From the NCBI GenBank assembly GCA_045123185.1, contig JBGVIL010000026.1:186001-250000 (forward strand): 64,000 nucleotides of DNA. The letters run 5' to 3'. The position numbers were made by a program, and so were the translations under genes. This document shows positions 52,359 to 62,578 of the stretch, piece after piece. This DNA is from UBA1231 sp045123185. GTDB lineage: Bacteria; Bacillota_I; Bacilli_A; ML615J-28; CAG-313. The notes below the pieces were generated by a model. That model was not told where the DNA came from. It made no database searches and saw nothing but the letters and a program-made list of their open reading frames with translations. Position 1 is the stretch's first letter; each line of letters begins with the position of its first letter.

Positions 52359-53519
52359 ATGAAAAAGAATACGAATTATATTTCATATAAAGAAAGTCGT
52401 AATATTATCAAATACAATATTAAACAAATGAAATATTACGAAAGTTTAAAAAGAAGAAATTTAGAACCTAGTGAATACATTGTTCCAATGAAAGATGAAA
52501 CAAATTTAATTGAAATTGACAATTTAAAAACTTGTTTCTTTACCGATAATGGAACAGTAATGTCAGTAAATGGTGTATCATTTGATATTCCTAAAAATAA
52601 AATTGTTGGTGTTGTTGGTGAATCTGGTTGTGGTAAATCAGTTACTTCACTTTCCATCATGCAATTAGTTCAAGCACCACAAGGACAAGTAATTGGTGGT
52701 GAAATTAGATTTAATTCAAGTGAATTAGACAAAGATGAAAATGGAAATAAATTAGGTTATAATATCGCTAAAATGCCAACAAAAGATATGTATAATATTC
52801 GTGGTAAAGATATTACGATGATTTTCCAAGAACCAATGACTAGTTTAAATCCGGTATTTACAATTGGTAATCAATTAGATGAAGTTTCATTCTTACATAA
52901 TCCGGAAATTACAAAAGAAACCGCAAAACTTCATAGTATTGAAATGTTAAATAAAGTTGGTATTTCGATGCCAGAACACGTATATGATTCTTTCCCACAT
53001 GAATTATCTGGTGGTATGAGACAACGTGTTATGATTGCGATGGCACTTGCTGGTAATCCAAAACTAATTATCGCGGACGAACCAACAACTGCTCTAGACG
53101 TAACTATTCAAGCTCAAATCTTAGAATTACTAAAAAACTTACAAAAAAATGAACAATGTTCAATTATGTTAATTACTCATGACTTAGGAGTAATTGCCGA
53201 AATGGCAGATATTGTTATAGTTATGTATGCTGGTAAAGTTATAGAACGTGGAACAGCTCAAGAAATTTTCCACAATCCACTTCACCCATACACAATTGGC
53301 TTACAAAAGAGTAAACCATTAATTACATCAAATTCAAATGAACCATTATATTCAATCCCAGGTCAAGTACCAAGTCCAATTAATCTACCTAATACTTGTT
53401 ACTTCAAAGGTCGTTGTTCAAAATGCATCAACAAATGTAATGGCGAGTATCCAAAAGAAATTCAAGTTTCTGATACACACTTTGTATCATGTTACTTATA
53501 TGATGAAGGTGAGGAATAA
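52359..53519 (+). CDS. oppD: Oligopeptide ABC transporter ATPase OppD
   Basis: The 386-aa ATPase has Walker A GESGCGKS, signature LSGGMRQRVMIAMAL, Walker B LIIADEPTTALDV, the switch His in LITHDLGV and the Cys-rich OppD/F tail (CYFKGRCSKCINKC). A basic N-terminal extension of about 45 residues is present. It energises OppBC together with OppF. Confidence 0.95.
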   Translation: MKKNTNYISYKESRNIIKYNIKQMKYYESLKRRNLEPSEYIVPMKDETNLIEIDNLKTCFFTDNGTVMSVNGVSFDIPKNKIVGVVGESGCGKSVTSLSIMQLVQAPQGQVIGGEIRFNSSELDKDENGNKLGYNIAKMPTKDMYNIRGKDITMIFQEPMTSLNPVFTIGNQLDEVSFLHNPEITKETAKLHSIEMLNKVGISMPEHVYDSFPHELSGGMRQRVMIAMALAGNPKLIIADEPTTALDVTIQAQILELLKNLQKNEQCSIMLITHDLGVIAEMADIVIVMYAGKVIERGTAQEIFHNPLHPYTIGLQKSKPLITSNSNEPLYSIPGQVPSPINLPNTCYFKGRCSKCINKCNGEYPKEIQVSDTHFVSCYLYDEGEE

Positions 53520-53522
53520 TTT

Positions 53523-54812
53523 ATGAGCGAAAAAGTAAATAATCCTGCATTAGAAACTGATATTATTCTTGAAGTTAAAAACTTAAAAAAGTATTTTCCA
53601 ATTGAAAAAGATTTATTTGGTCGTCCAACTAAATATCTTAAAGCGGTTGAAAATGTTAGCTTCAAATTAAAAAGAGGAACAACAATTGGTGTTGTTGGAG
53701 AATCTGGTTGTGGTAAAACCACATTAGGTAGAACCATCTTAAAACTATATGAATCAAATGGTGGTCAAATCTTATTTGATGGTGAAGATATAACAAACAT
53801 TAGTAAAAGTAAAATGCGTAAGCTTAGAACTTCAATGCAGCTTATTTTCCAAGATCCATATTCAAGTTTACCACCAAGAATGACAATCGGTAATATTATT
53901 TCGGAAGCCGTAAAGGTTCATAAAATTGTTCCGAAAGAAGAAACATTTAAGTATGTCTTAGACATAATGAAAAAATGTGGACTACAACCAAGCTATTATG
54001 ATCGTTATCCACATGAGTTTTCTGGTGGTCAAAGACAAAGAATTTGTATTGCAAGAGCTCTTGCAGTAAAACCTAAATTAGTTATTTGTGATGAGCCAGT
54101 TAGTGCTCTTGACGTATCAATTCAAGCTCAAATAATTAACTTACTAAAAGATTTACAAATTAAAGATGATTTAACTTATGTATTTATCTCACATGATTTA
54201 TCAGTAGTAAAATATATAACTGATCAAATCATGGTAATGTACTTAGGAAATGTAATGGAATTTGGTAATACAGATGATATCTTTGATAATCCAATGCATC
54301 CATATACTAAAGCTTTATTCTCTGCAGTTCCAGTACCTGACCCAGATGTTAAGATGAATCGAATCATTTTAAAAGGTGACATTCCATCACCTGCTAATCC
54401 ACCAAAAGGATGTAAATTCCATACAAGATGTGAAAATTGCATGAGTGTATGTAAATTTAAAGATCCTGTTTATCTAGAAAAAGAGCCAAATCATTTTGTT
54501 GCTTGTCATTTATTTAACGAAGAAGTAATGAAAGATAAAGCTAAATATGATGAACAATATGCTCGATTTGATAAAGGCGAAATTTCATTTGAAGAATTAC
54601 TAGATAAAGAAGTAGTCGAAGAAAAACATGATTTAGAAGATACTTTAGTTGAACAAACAGACAATGTTGTTGAACCAGTAGACTTAAGTAAACTCAAAAA
54701 TTCTAAAGAAGAAGACTATATTTCACAAAAAAAATTAGACTCTAAATCATCACAAATGTACCATAATATTCGAAATTGTGAAAAAAATGATTCATTAAAA
54801 GGAAACGAATAA
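53523..54812 (+). CDS. oppF: Oligopeptide ABC transporter ATPase OppF with an acidic C-terminal tail
   Basis: The 429-aa ATPase has Walker A GESGCGKTTLGR, the OppF-specific QLIFQDPYSSLPPRMTIG, signature FSGGQRQRICIARAL, Walker B LVICDEPVSALDV and the four-Cys tail motif CKFHTRCENCMSVC. About 90 residues after the normal family end (about 335-429) are acidic and low complexity, an extension I do not recognise. Its stop codon overlaps the start of the next small gene. Confidence 0.94.
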   Translation: MSEKVNNPALETDIILEVKNLKKYFPIEKDLFGRPTKYLKAVENVSFKLKRGTTIGVVGESGCGKTTLGRTILKLYESNGGQILFDGEDITNISKSKMRKLRTSMQLIFQDPYSSLPPRMTIGNIISEAVKVHKIVPKEETFKYVLDIMKKCGLQPSYYDRYPHEFSGGQRQRICIARALAVKPKLVICDEPVSALDVSIQAQIINLLKDLQIKDDLTYVFISHDLSVVKYITDQIMVMYLGNVMEFGNTDDIFDNPMHPYTKALFSAVPVPDPDVKMNRIILKGDIPSPANPPKGCKFHTRCENCMSVCKFKDPVYLEKEPNHFVACHLFNEEVMKDKAKYDEQYARFDKGEISFEELLDKEVVEEKHDLEDTLVEQTDNVVEPVDLSKLKNSKEEDYISQKKLDSKSSQMYHNIRNCEKNDSLKGNE

Positions 54813-55036
54813 TGAAAAAAAAGAATCAGTACATTGATGATGGACACACAATTTATAACATGGATATCGATGGGATGCCCCATAGAAGAATTCAAAAACA
54901 TGACAATGTAAGTCTTACAAAAAAAGAAAGAAGAGCAATGATTAAAGCAGCTTACGCGCACTATTTGCCAGTAGTATTTGGCACAATTTTATGCTTTGGA
55001 CTTGCTGCTTTACTCATGTACTTCTGGCTATGCTAA
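54812..55036 (+). CDS. Small single-helix membrane protein (74 aa)
   Basis: The N-terminal 45 residues are hydrophilic (DDGHTIYNMDIDGMPHRRIQ). A basic stretch KKERRAMIKAAYAHY follows, then one membrane helix near the C-terminus (about 51-73). It should be a tail-anchored type protein facing the cytoplasm. The ATG overlaps the oppF stop codon (TAATG), so it belongs to the opp operon and may be an accessory or assembly factor. No family is named. Confidence 0.65.
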   Translation: MKKKNQYIDDGHTIYNMDIDGMPHRRIQKHDNVSLTKKERRAMIKAAYAHYLPVVFGTILCFGLAALLMYFWLC

Positions 55037-55056
55037 TCGAAAGGAGTAATTAAAAA

Positions 55057-58000
55057 GTGAAAAATAAATTGGTAATGACATTTATTTTTCTAATCGGTTT
55101 AGTTACTTTGTGTGCATGTTCAAATGTTGAAACGGACAATTCAAATATAAATGATATTAATAATCCTCAAAAACTTAATATTTTTAAATCTGATTTAAAA
55201 TTGACACAAGAACAAGTTTTATCACAAATTAAAGCTGAACACCTGTTAGAAAATAAAGGTTATTTAGATGATGATGAACTTGTAGTGCTTGTTACTCTTG
55301 ATACTGAAGCTTTAATTGATGTATATAACAATAATTATGCTGAAAGTGTAAACACTGTTTCAGAGTTTGCGAAAACCGAAATGGGTAAAAAACAAGCAAA
55401 ATTAATTAATCAAGAGCAAACCGTATTAATTGATTTATTACAAGAAAAGAATTTAATTAAACGAGTAGAATATCAATATAGTACAATAATTAACGCTGTA
55501 GCTGTTAAAACAACATATGCTAATTTCTTAGAAATTAACAAAATGAAAGAAGTTAAGTCAACAATTATATCTGATACATTTAATGTACCTAAAGCTGTAG
55601 ATACTGATGCATCGGCGATTGTCAATGATGTCGATGTATATGAAACAGGTATATATAAATCAGACTGTGTTGATTATACTGGTAAAGGTACAGCAGTTGC
55701 GATATTAGACTCAGGATTTGATTGTAGTCACACTGTATTCCAACACGACATTGATGTTGAAATGATTACAAAAAGTAAAGTTGAAAGTATTTTAAGCCAA
55801 ACTCGTGCAGCCACTGATTATTATCGTGGTAATGCTAACTTAAAAGTTACTGATGTTTATTACAATGCCAAAATCCCGTTTGCGTATGACTATGCAGATA
55901 GAGATTATGATGTATTTCCATATGATTCAAATCACGGAACACACGTAGCAGGTATTATTGGTGGTAAAGATAGTGAAATCACAGGTATCGCTGTTGATAC
56001 ACAATTAGTACTTATGAAAGTATTCCCAGATTTAGATGATGGTGGAAAAACAGAAGATATTTTAGCAGCATTAGAAGACGCTGTATTACTAGGAGTAGAT
56101 GCAATTAATATGTCACTTGGTTCATCTTGTGGCTTCGCAAGAGAAGAAGATGATGACAAATTAAATGAAGTATACGATAGTATAAATGCTAGTGGTATTA
56201 GTTTAATAACAGCTGCTAGTAATAGTTATAGTTCATCATTTGGTGGTGAACAAGGTAACACAAACTTTGTTACTAATCCAGATTCTGGTACAGTAGGATC
56301 TCCTTCTACTTATGATGCGGCTTTATCTGTTGCGTCTATCAGTGGAACAAAGAGTAAATATTTAATTGCTAATAATAGTAAAGTTGTATTCTTTACAGAA
56401 TCAAGTTCTATTAACGGTAAAGAAAATGATTTCTTTAAAGGTATTTATGAATCACTAGGTAAGAGCTTAGATGAAACACTAACACTAGAATATGTAACTG
56501 TTCCTGGTGTTGGTAAAGAAGTAAACTTCTTATCGTTAGATGTTGAAGGTAAAATTGCCCTAATTAGACGTGGTGATAATACGTTTGAAGAAAAAGCTAA
56601 AAATGCTAAAGCTCATGGTGCAATAGCATGTATTATTTATAACAATATTGAAGGTGACATTTCAATGTCAATGGGTAAGAGTGATCATATCCCAACTATT
56701 TCAATTTCCAAAGAATTAGGAACAGCACTTGCGAAAAAAGATAAAGGTACTTTTACAATTAGTTACAATAATCAAGCTGGTCCATTTATGTCTGATTTCT
56801 CAAGTTGGGGTCCTACTCCATCACTTGGAATCAAACCAGAAATTACAGCACACGGTGGTAATATTAAATCATCTGTGCCAGGTGGTGGCTATGACCAACT
56901 AAGTGGTACTTCAATGGCTACACCAAACCTTTGTGGTATTGTTGTTTTAATTAGACAATATTTAAAAGAAGAATACCCTGATAAGACAATGAAAGAAATT
57001 TCAGTTATGGCAAATCAATTATTAATGTCTACAGCTGGAATTGTTTTAAATCAAGAAGGAAACCCATATTCACCTAGAAAACAGGGTGCAGGGCTTGCTA
57101 GTTTATATAATGCAGTTAATACAAAAGCATATATTACTGTTGATGGAATTGACCGTTCTAAATTAGAATTATTAGATGATCCAAATAAAACAGGTGTATA
57201 TGAAATGAATTTTAACTTAGTTAATTTATCAAGTGAATCACTAAGTTATGTTGTATCACTTGTCGGTATGACTGAAACTGTTTCTTCATCTGATGAAGAA
57301 CACGTTGCTGAAAAATCACAAATCTTAGATAGTAATTTTACAGTAACAGTTGAAGGCGGAACACTTAACAACAAAACAGTAGTAGTTGAAGCCGGACAAA
57401 CTTGTAAGATTAAAGTAGTTTATACTTTATCAGAAGACAACAAAACAATGATTGAAAATACATTCCCATATGGTATGTATGTTGAAGGTTTTGTTAAACT
57501 TGAAGACATTAACACACCTAATGCTGATAATAAAAATATTAATTTAAATATTCCATTCTTAGCATTCTATGGTGACTGGTCACAAGCACCAATCTTTGAT
57601 AAAACTTATTATGAAGTAGAATCTGAGGCACACGATGCTTCAATCGATGCTGAAGATAAATTAAAAGCTGATTATTTCGCAACTACACCTTATGGATCAT
57701 ATTACTATAATTATATTATTCCACTAGGAACTTACTTATATGATATCGATTTAAGTAAATACGATCCAATTCCTGCAACCGAAGAACATATCGCAATTTC
57801 CAATATGTTAGGAACAATAGATGGTTTATCATCTGTTTATGCAGGTCTTTTAAGAAACTGTAAGACAATGACATTTACAATTACTGATAAACAAACAGGC
57901 GAAGTTGTATACGAAGTTACAGATTACAATGCACAAAAAGCATACTACAACGGTATGCCATTCCCATATTACGAGTTCTTAAATCAAAAATCATTAAAAC

Positions 58001-61000
58001 TAGGACTTGTAAATAATCATCAATATGAATTCAAAATGGAAGGTAAATTAGACTATAAAAATGATGGAACATCAACAAATGTTCGTAATTCATTTACTTT
58101 TGATTTCTATATGGATGATGAAGCTCCAATTTTAAAAGATGTAGAATATACAAAAGAATATGATAAAACTTTGAAGAAAGATCGTTACTACATCACAATG
58201 ACTGTATATGATAATCATTATGTACAATCAATTACACCAATTATTTTTACTTCTTCATCAAGTTATACTTTCTTAACTGATAATCCAATTCCTGTATATA
58301 GTGAATTTGGTCAAGATAATAAAGTTAAATTTGAAATTACTGATTATTTAGATGATATATATACTGATTCAATTATTACTAATGGTTTAGCTTTCTCAAT
58401 TGATGACTATGCATTAAACTCAGATATATATATTTGTCAATTACCAGGAACTGAAGGAGAATTTAAATTTACTAAAGATGGTACAATGGAAGGAACTGAT
58501 TTAATCATTCTTTCAATGTACGAAAATGAAGCAATCGATTTAACAAAATATTTAGCAACAAAAGATGAAACTGTTGATGAATCTAAAGATTACTTAAAAT
58601 ATTTAACATGGACTTCATCAAATGAAGATGTTGTACAAGTTAAAGATGGTATTGTTAAAGGTTTAAAACCAGGACGTGCTACTATTACAGCTTTAGAAAA
58701 TCTGTATGGTAACAAAGCAATTCTTATTTTGAATGTTAAAGAAAAAGTTGATGATCAACAATCGACTAATTCAGATACAATTAAAGCTGAAGACTTCAAT
58801 AATGCAAAAATTGAAGAGATTCGATTTAGTTATTTTGATACAATCTTTGCGTATTCAAGAGCAGCACAAACAAGTGAAATTGGTTCTACTGGTTCAAGAA
58901 TATATGTATCAAGTCTACCAGGAGGTGTATCAATGTATCCTGGTGAACAAATTCAACTAGCATATGATTTAGATCCATGGTATGTTGAAGACAACTATAA
59001 ATTAAAATTTACATCAAAAAATCCGAGTGTAGCAAAAGTTGATCCTGAAACAGGAGCAGTTACTGCACTTAAAAAAGGTACAACAACAATTGTACTTTCA
59101 GTTGAAGGTTCAAACTTAATGGCATCAATTAAAGTTACTGTTAAGAGTGAATTCGTTATTGAAAACAGAGTCCTAATCGCTTATAAAGGATTAGGTGGAG
59201 ATGTTGTAATTCCAGATGACGAAGGTATTTTATATATCGGTAGTTATGCATTCTGTTTGTATGAAACAGATAATAGCATCGAGTTATCAGAAGAAGACTA
59301 TGATGCAAATAAAATTCCTGCAATGAATACAACAATTAAATCAGTTGTAATTCCTGAAGGAGTTGAAGAAATTCAGAAATTTGCTTTCTATAATTGTTTA
59401 GGATTAGAAAAAGTTGAACTTCCTAGTTCAATGAAAATAATTCGTGAATATGCTTTCTGTGGTGATGAAGACTTACAAAGCATTAATCTTTCAAGAATAG
59501 AAACAATTGGTAGAGAAGCATTTAAAGATTGTGTAAATCTTACACTAAATGAAAAAGATTTAACAAAAGCATATGCTCTTGGCGCAAAAGCATTTGAAGG
59601 ATGTGAAAAACTTACATCTTTAGATTTAACAGCCTTAAGAAATGCTGGACAAGAAATATTTAAAAATTGTATTAATTTAGAATCTGTTATCTTAAACGAA
59701 CGTACAAAACTTTCATATGGTATGTTTGTAGGTAGTGGATTAAAAGAAGTTGATATTTACGAAAAAGTTTCAATTCCTGAATTCTGTTTTGCGTTATGCA
59801 AATCATTAACAAAAGTTAATATTCATAACTCATTAGTAAGTATCGATAAAGGCGCATTCAGTGAATGTATTAGTCTTAATCAAATGAATATTTTAGGAAA
59901 TGTTGATTATATTGGTGAACAAGTATTCTATGGTGATACTGCGTTAGAATCAATTAAACTTCCTAATAATAATGTTACACTTGGTGGTTATTGTTTCTTA
60001 GAATGTACAAATTTAGAAACAATAGAATTCCAAGAAAATACATATATCGATAAAATTGAAGGTTCAATTTTTGAAGATACTAATTTAAAAACTTTCATAG
60101 TAAATGATAATAACAGATATTATGAAACAAATAGTGATGGCTCACTACTAGTAAGTGATGATGAAACAACAATTATTTTTGGTGCTACAGGCAAAGATTT
60201 TGGTGATTTAGTAATTGATGCTAAATATCAAGAAATTGGTTCAGCCGCATTTAGTGGTGCTAAAATTAAATCATTAACTATTACAAATAATGAAACAATC
60301 ATTCATGATTTTGCGTTCGCAAATTGTGAAGAATTAGAAACAATTACTTTACCAACTGAAAGTGGTATAGAAATTAAACAACATGCATTTAATTATGCAA
60401 AAGGTTTAACTAAAGTTAATAATTTAGAATACGTAAAATTAGTTGGCGATTATGCTTTCGCAAACACTGGTTTACGTGAAGTAACAATTGGCAGTGATGC
60501 TACATATGGTGAAGGTGCTTTCTTCAAATCATATTTAGAAACAGTAACAATTGGTAAAAATACAACATTTGGCTTAGGTGCATTCCAAGATTGTTTAAAT
60601 CTTGTAACTGTTAATATGCCAACTGAAGGAAATGTTCATTTTGGTCGTGGATGCTTTGCGTATGACGACAAACTAAAAACAATCGACTTATCTAAAGTTG
60701 ATAGTGTAATTGAACCAGAAACATTCTATGGATGTAAGAGTCTTTATTCAGTTAACCTAGCAAACGTTAAAGAAATAGGTGATTACGCATTCAGTGATTG
60801 TTCAGGTATTGTTACAATTGAAATGCCAGTTGTTGAAACAATTGGTATGGGTGCATTCTCAAGATATGAAACATATGGTGGTGCTCCACTTATTACATCA
60901 ATTACTCTTCCAGAAACTTTAAAAGAAATTGGTGATGGTGCATTCTTAGGATGTGAAAGATTAGAATCTGTTGTAATTCCTAATTCTGTTACAAAATGGG

Positions 61001-62577
61001 GAGATTATGTATTCGCATATTGTCTACTATTAGAATCAGTGAAATTACCAGAAACTTTAACAACAGTAGGTTTATATTCTTTTGCAGGATGTGAATCACT
61101 AGAAAATATTAATTTAAATTATGTAACTGAAATAAAAGACTATGCCTTTACTTCATGTACATATTTAACTAGTATTAATATTGATAGTATCGTGACAATT
61201 GGCGAAGCTGCTTTTGCAGATACAGCTCTTATTGGAACATTTAATTTACATAACTTAGAATCAGTTGGAAAATATGCATTCCAAGGTTCAAAGATTAGTA
61301 GCTTTAATGCGACTAAATTAAAAACAATTGGTGAAGCTGCATTTCAAAATTGTGAAAAGTTACAAGAATTTATTTTCTCAGATCAACTTGAATCAATTGA
61401 AATACTTGCATTTAATGGATGTAGTTCATTAAGTTCATTCTATGTATATGTTGACGGAGTAAAGAAAAACACAGCCACAATCAATGACTATGCTTTCTTA
61501 AATAACGGTAATTTATATACATATATGTCAAATGGTAAAATTCAATTAACTGCTGTTCCACAAGCTGCAAACATTTTAGAATTAAATGTTTTAGAAGGAA
61601 CTTCAAGAATTGATGTTTATGCTGGTAATGAAAATCCAAATGTTAATAAGATTATTTTACCAGATTCACTTGAGACAATTGGAAGCTATGCATTCTACGG
61701 ATTCACTAATTTAAAATCTGTTGAGTTCAAATCATTCCAAGCTCCTATTTTAGAATCGTTCTATAATCAAAATGCCGCTTTAGAAGAAACAGATCCAGGT
61801 TATGATCTTCTACATAACCAATATGAACTATTTGGTTTAGAATTATATTATTATAACTTTGTTGATCTAGTAGGTAAAATTGAACCATTAGAAATGATTT
61901 TACCAGTTAATGATAATATTACTGGTTATGACTCATTAGTTTACTTAGCATACTTTGGTAGTGTTGAAGATGCTACAAAAGGTAACCATTTAGCGAAAGA
62001 AACTAATTTAATTACTTTTGTTGAACTTGCGAAAAAAATAAAAGAATTAGACCAAGTATTAATTCAACATGAAGATATGGTTAATGAAGCATTAACTGCT
62101 TTAAAAGCCATTAAGTTAGATTATTCACTATTTAATATTAGTGAAGAAGAATGGCATGTTTTAGTAGAAGCAGTTGAAACTGCTAAAGAAACTATTCAAG
62201 AAATTAAAATTAAAAACTCTAAAAAACAAATTAAAGATGTTTATGAATTATTAAAAACTTTACCAACAAGTTATAATTCATCAATTGATTCTTTATTAAT
62301 TGAAATTACAAATAAATTAAATGAATTAACACTAGACGACAGAAGCGTATTAGATTTATCTAACTATAATAAACTTTATGAAGAATACGAAAAGTCAAAT
62401 GTTGAAAATGAACAACCAAACGAACCAAATGTTCCACAAACTCCACAACAACCTGTGAACCCAGAACAACCTAAATCATATGTTTGGTTATATATTGTCA
62501 TTGGTTCAGTCGTTTTACTTGGTACAGGAATTTTGGTTTACTTCCTAGTAATTAAAAAAAGAAAGGGAGGTAATTAA
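55057..62577 (+). CDS. Giant subtilase (S8) surface protein with Ig-like and BspA-type repeats and a C-terminal membrane anchor (2506 aa)
   Basis: The N-terminus is a signal peptide with a probable lipobox LCAC (Cys21). The subtilisin domain has the triad Asp218 (VAILDSGFDCSH), His293 (SNHGTHVAGIIGG) and Ser619 (LSGTSMATPN), with oxyanion Asn389. A protease-associated domain is inserted between His and Ser (about 480-565, IALIRRGDNTFEEKAKNAKA). C5a-peptidase-like Fn3 domains (about 690-1150) follow. Next come two Big_2-type Ig repeats (about 1170-1370, LTWTSSNEDVVQVKDGIVKG), LRR_5 repeats (about 1385-2230) and a helical stalk. A C-terminal membrane helix (about 2476-2500) with a basic tail ends it. 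GTG start with AAGGAG 10 nt upstream. It lies right after the opp genes, so protease and peptide importer may work together. Confidence 0.9.
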   Translation: MKNKLVMTFIFLIGLVTLCACSNVETDNSNINDINNPQKLNIFKSDLKLTQEQVLSQIKAEHLLENKGYLDDDELVVLVTLDTEALIDVYNNNYAESVNTVSEFAKTEMGKKQAKLINQEQTVLIDLLQEKNLIKRVEYQYSTIINAVAVKTTYANFLEINKMKEVKSTIISDTFNVPKAVDTDASAIVNDVDVYETGIYKSDCVDYTGKGTAVAILDSGFDCSHTVFQHDIDVEMITKSKVESILSQTRAATDYYRGNANLKVTDVYYNAKIPFAYDYADRDYDVFPYDSNHGTHVAGIIGGKDSEITGIAVDTQLVLMKVFPDLDDGGKTEDILAALEDAVLLGVDAINMSLGSSCGFAREEDDDKLNEVYDSINASGISLITAASNSYSSSFGGEQGNTNFVTNPDSGTVGSPSTYDAALSVASISGTKSKYLIANNSKVVFFTESSSINGKENDFFKGIYESLGKSLDETLTLEYVTVPGVGKEVNFLSLDVEGKIALIRRGDNTFEEKAKNAKAHGAIACIIYNNIEGDISMSMGKSDHIPTISISKELGTALAKKDKGTFTISYNNQAGPFMSDFSSWGPTPSLGIKPEITAHGGNIKSSVPGGGYDQLSGTSMATPNLCGIVVLIRQYLKEEYPDKTMKEISVMANQLLMSTAGIVLNQEGNPYSPRKQGAGLASLYNAVNTKAYITVDGIDRSKLELLDDPNKTGVYEMNFNLVNLSSESLSYVVSLVGMTETVSSSDEEHVAEKSQILDSNFTVTVEGGTLNNKTVVVEAGQTCKIKVVYTLSEDNKTMIENTFPYGMYVEGFVKLEDINTPNADNKNINLNIPFLAFYGDWSQAPIFDKTYYEVESEAHDASIDAEDKLKADYFATTPYGSYYYNYIIPLGTYLYDIDLSKYDPIPATEEHIAISNMLGTIDGLSSVYAGLLRNCKTMTFTITDKQTGEVVYEVTDYNAQKAYYNGMPFPYYEFLNQKSLKLGLVNNHQYEFKMEGKLDYKNDGTSTNVRNSFTFDFYMDDEAPILKDVEYTKEYDKTLKKDRYYITMTVYDNHYVQSITPIIFTSSSSYTFLTDNPIPVYSEFGQDNKVKFEITDYLDDIYTDSIITNGLAFSIDDYALNSDIYICQLPGTEGEFKFTKDGTMEGTDLIILSMYENEAIDLTKYLATKDETVDESKDYLKYLTWTSSNEDVVQVKDGIVKGLKPGRATITALENLYGNKAILILNVKEKVDDQQSTNSDTIKAEDFNNAKIEEIRFSYFDTIFAYSRAAQTSEIGSTGSRIYVSSLPGGVSMYPGEQIQLAYDLDPWYVEDNYKLKFTSKNPSVAKVDPETGAVTALKKGTTTIVLSVEGSNLMASIKVTVKSEFVIENRVLIAYKGLGGDVVIPDDEGILYIGSYAFCLYETDNSIELSEEDYDANKIPAMNTTIKSVVIPEGVEEIQKFAFYNCLGLEKVELPSSMKIIREYAFCGDEDLQSINLSRIETIGREAFKDCVNLTLNEKDLTKAYALGAKAFEGCEKLTSLDLTALRNAGQEIFKNCINLESVILNERTKLSYGMFVGSGLKEVDIYEKVSIPEFCFALCKSLTKVNIHNSLVSIDKGAFSECISLNQMNILGNVDYIGEQVFYGDTALESIKLPNNNVTLGGYCFLECTNLETIEFQENTYIDKIEGSIFEDTNLKTFIVNDNNRYYETNSDGSLLVSDDETTIIFGATGKDFGDLVIDAKYQEIGSAAFSGAKIKSLTITNNETIIHDFAFANCEELETITLPTESGIEIKQHAFNYAKGLTKVNNLEYVKLVGDYAFANTGLREVTIGSDATYGEGAFFKSYLETVTIGKNTTFGLGAFQDCLNLVTVNMPTEGNVHFGRGCFAYDDKLKTIDLSKVDSVIEPETFYGCKSLYSVNLANVKEIGDYAFSDCSGIVTIEMPVVETIGMGAFSRYETYGGAPLITSITLPETLKEIGDGAFLGCERLESVVIPNSVTKWGDYVFAYCLLLESVKLPETLTTVGLYSFAGCESLENINLNYVTEIKDYAFTSCTYLTSINIDSIVTIGEAAFADTALIGTFNLHNLESVGKYAFQGSKISSFNATKLKTIGEAAFQNCEKLQEFIFSDQLESIEILAFNGCSSLSSFYVYVDGVKKNTATINDYAFLNNGNLYTYMSNGKIQLTAVPQAANILELNVLEGTSRIDVYAGNENPNVNKIILPDSLETIGSYAFYGFTNLKSVEFKSFQAPILESFYNQNAALEETDPGYDLLHNQYELFGLELYYYNFVDLVGKIEPLEMILPVNDNITGYDSLVYLAYFGSVEDATKGNHLAKETNLITFVELAKKIKELDQVLIQHEDMVNEALTALKAIKLDYSLFNISEEEWHVLVEAVETAKETIQEIKIKNSKKQIKDVYELLKTLPTSYNSSIDSLLIEITNKLNELTLDDRSVLDLSNYNKLYEEYEKSNVENEQPNEPNVPQTPQQPVNPEQPKSYVWLYIVIGSVVLLGTGILVYFLVIKKRKGGN

Positions 62578-62578
62578 T

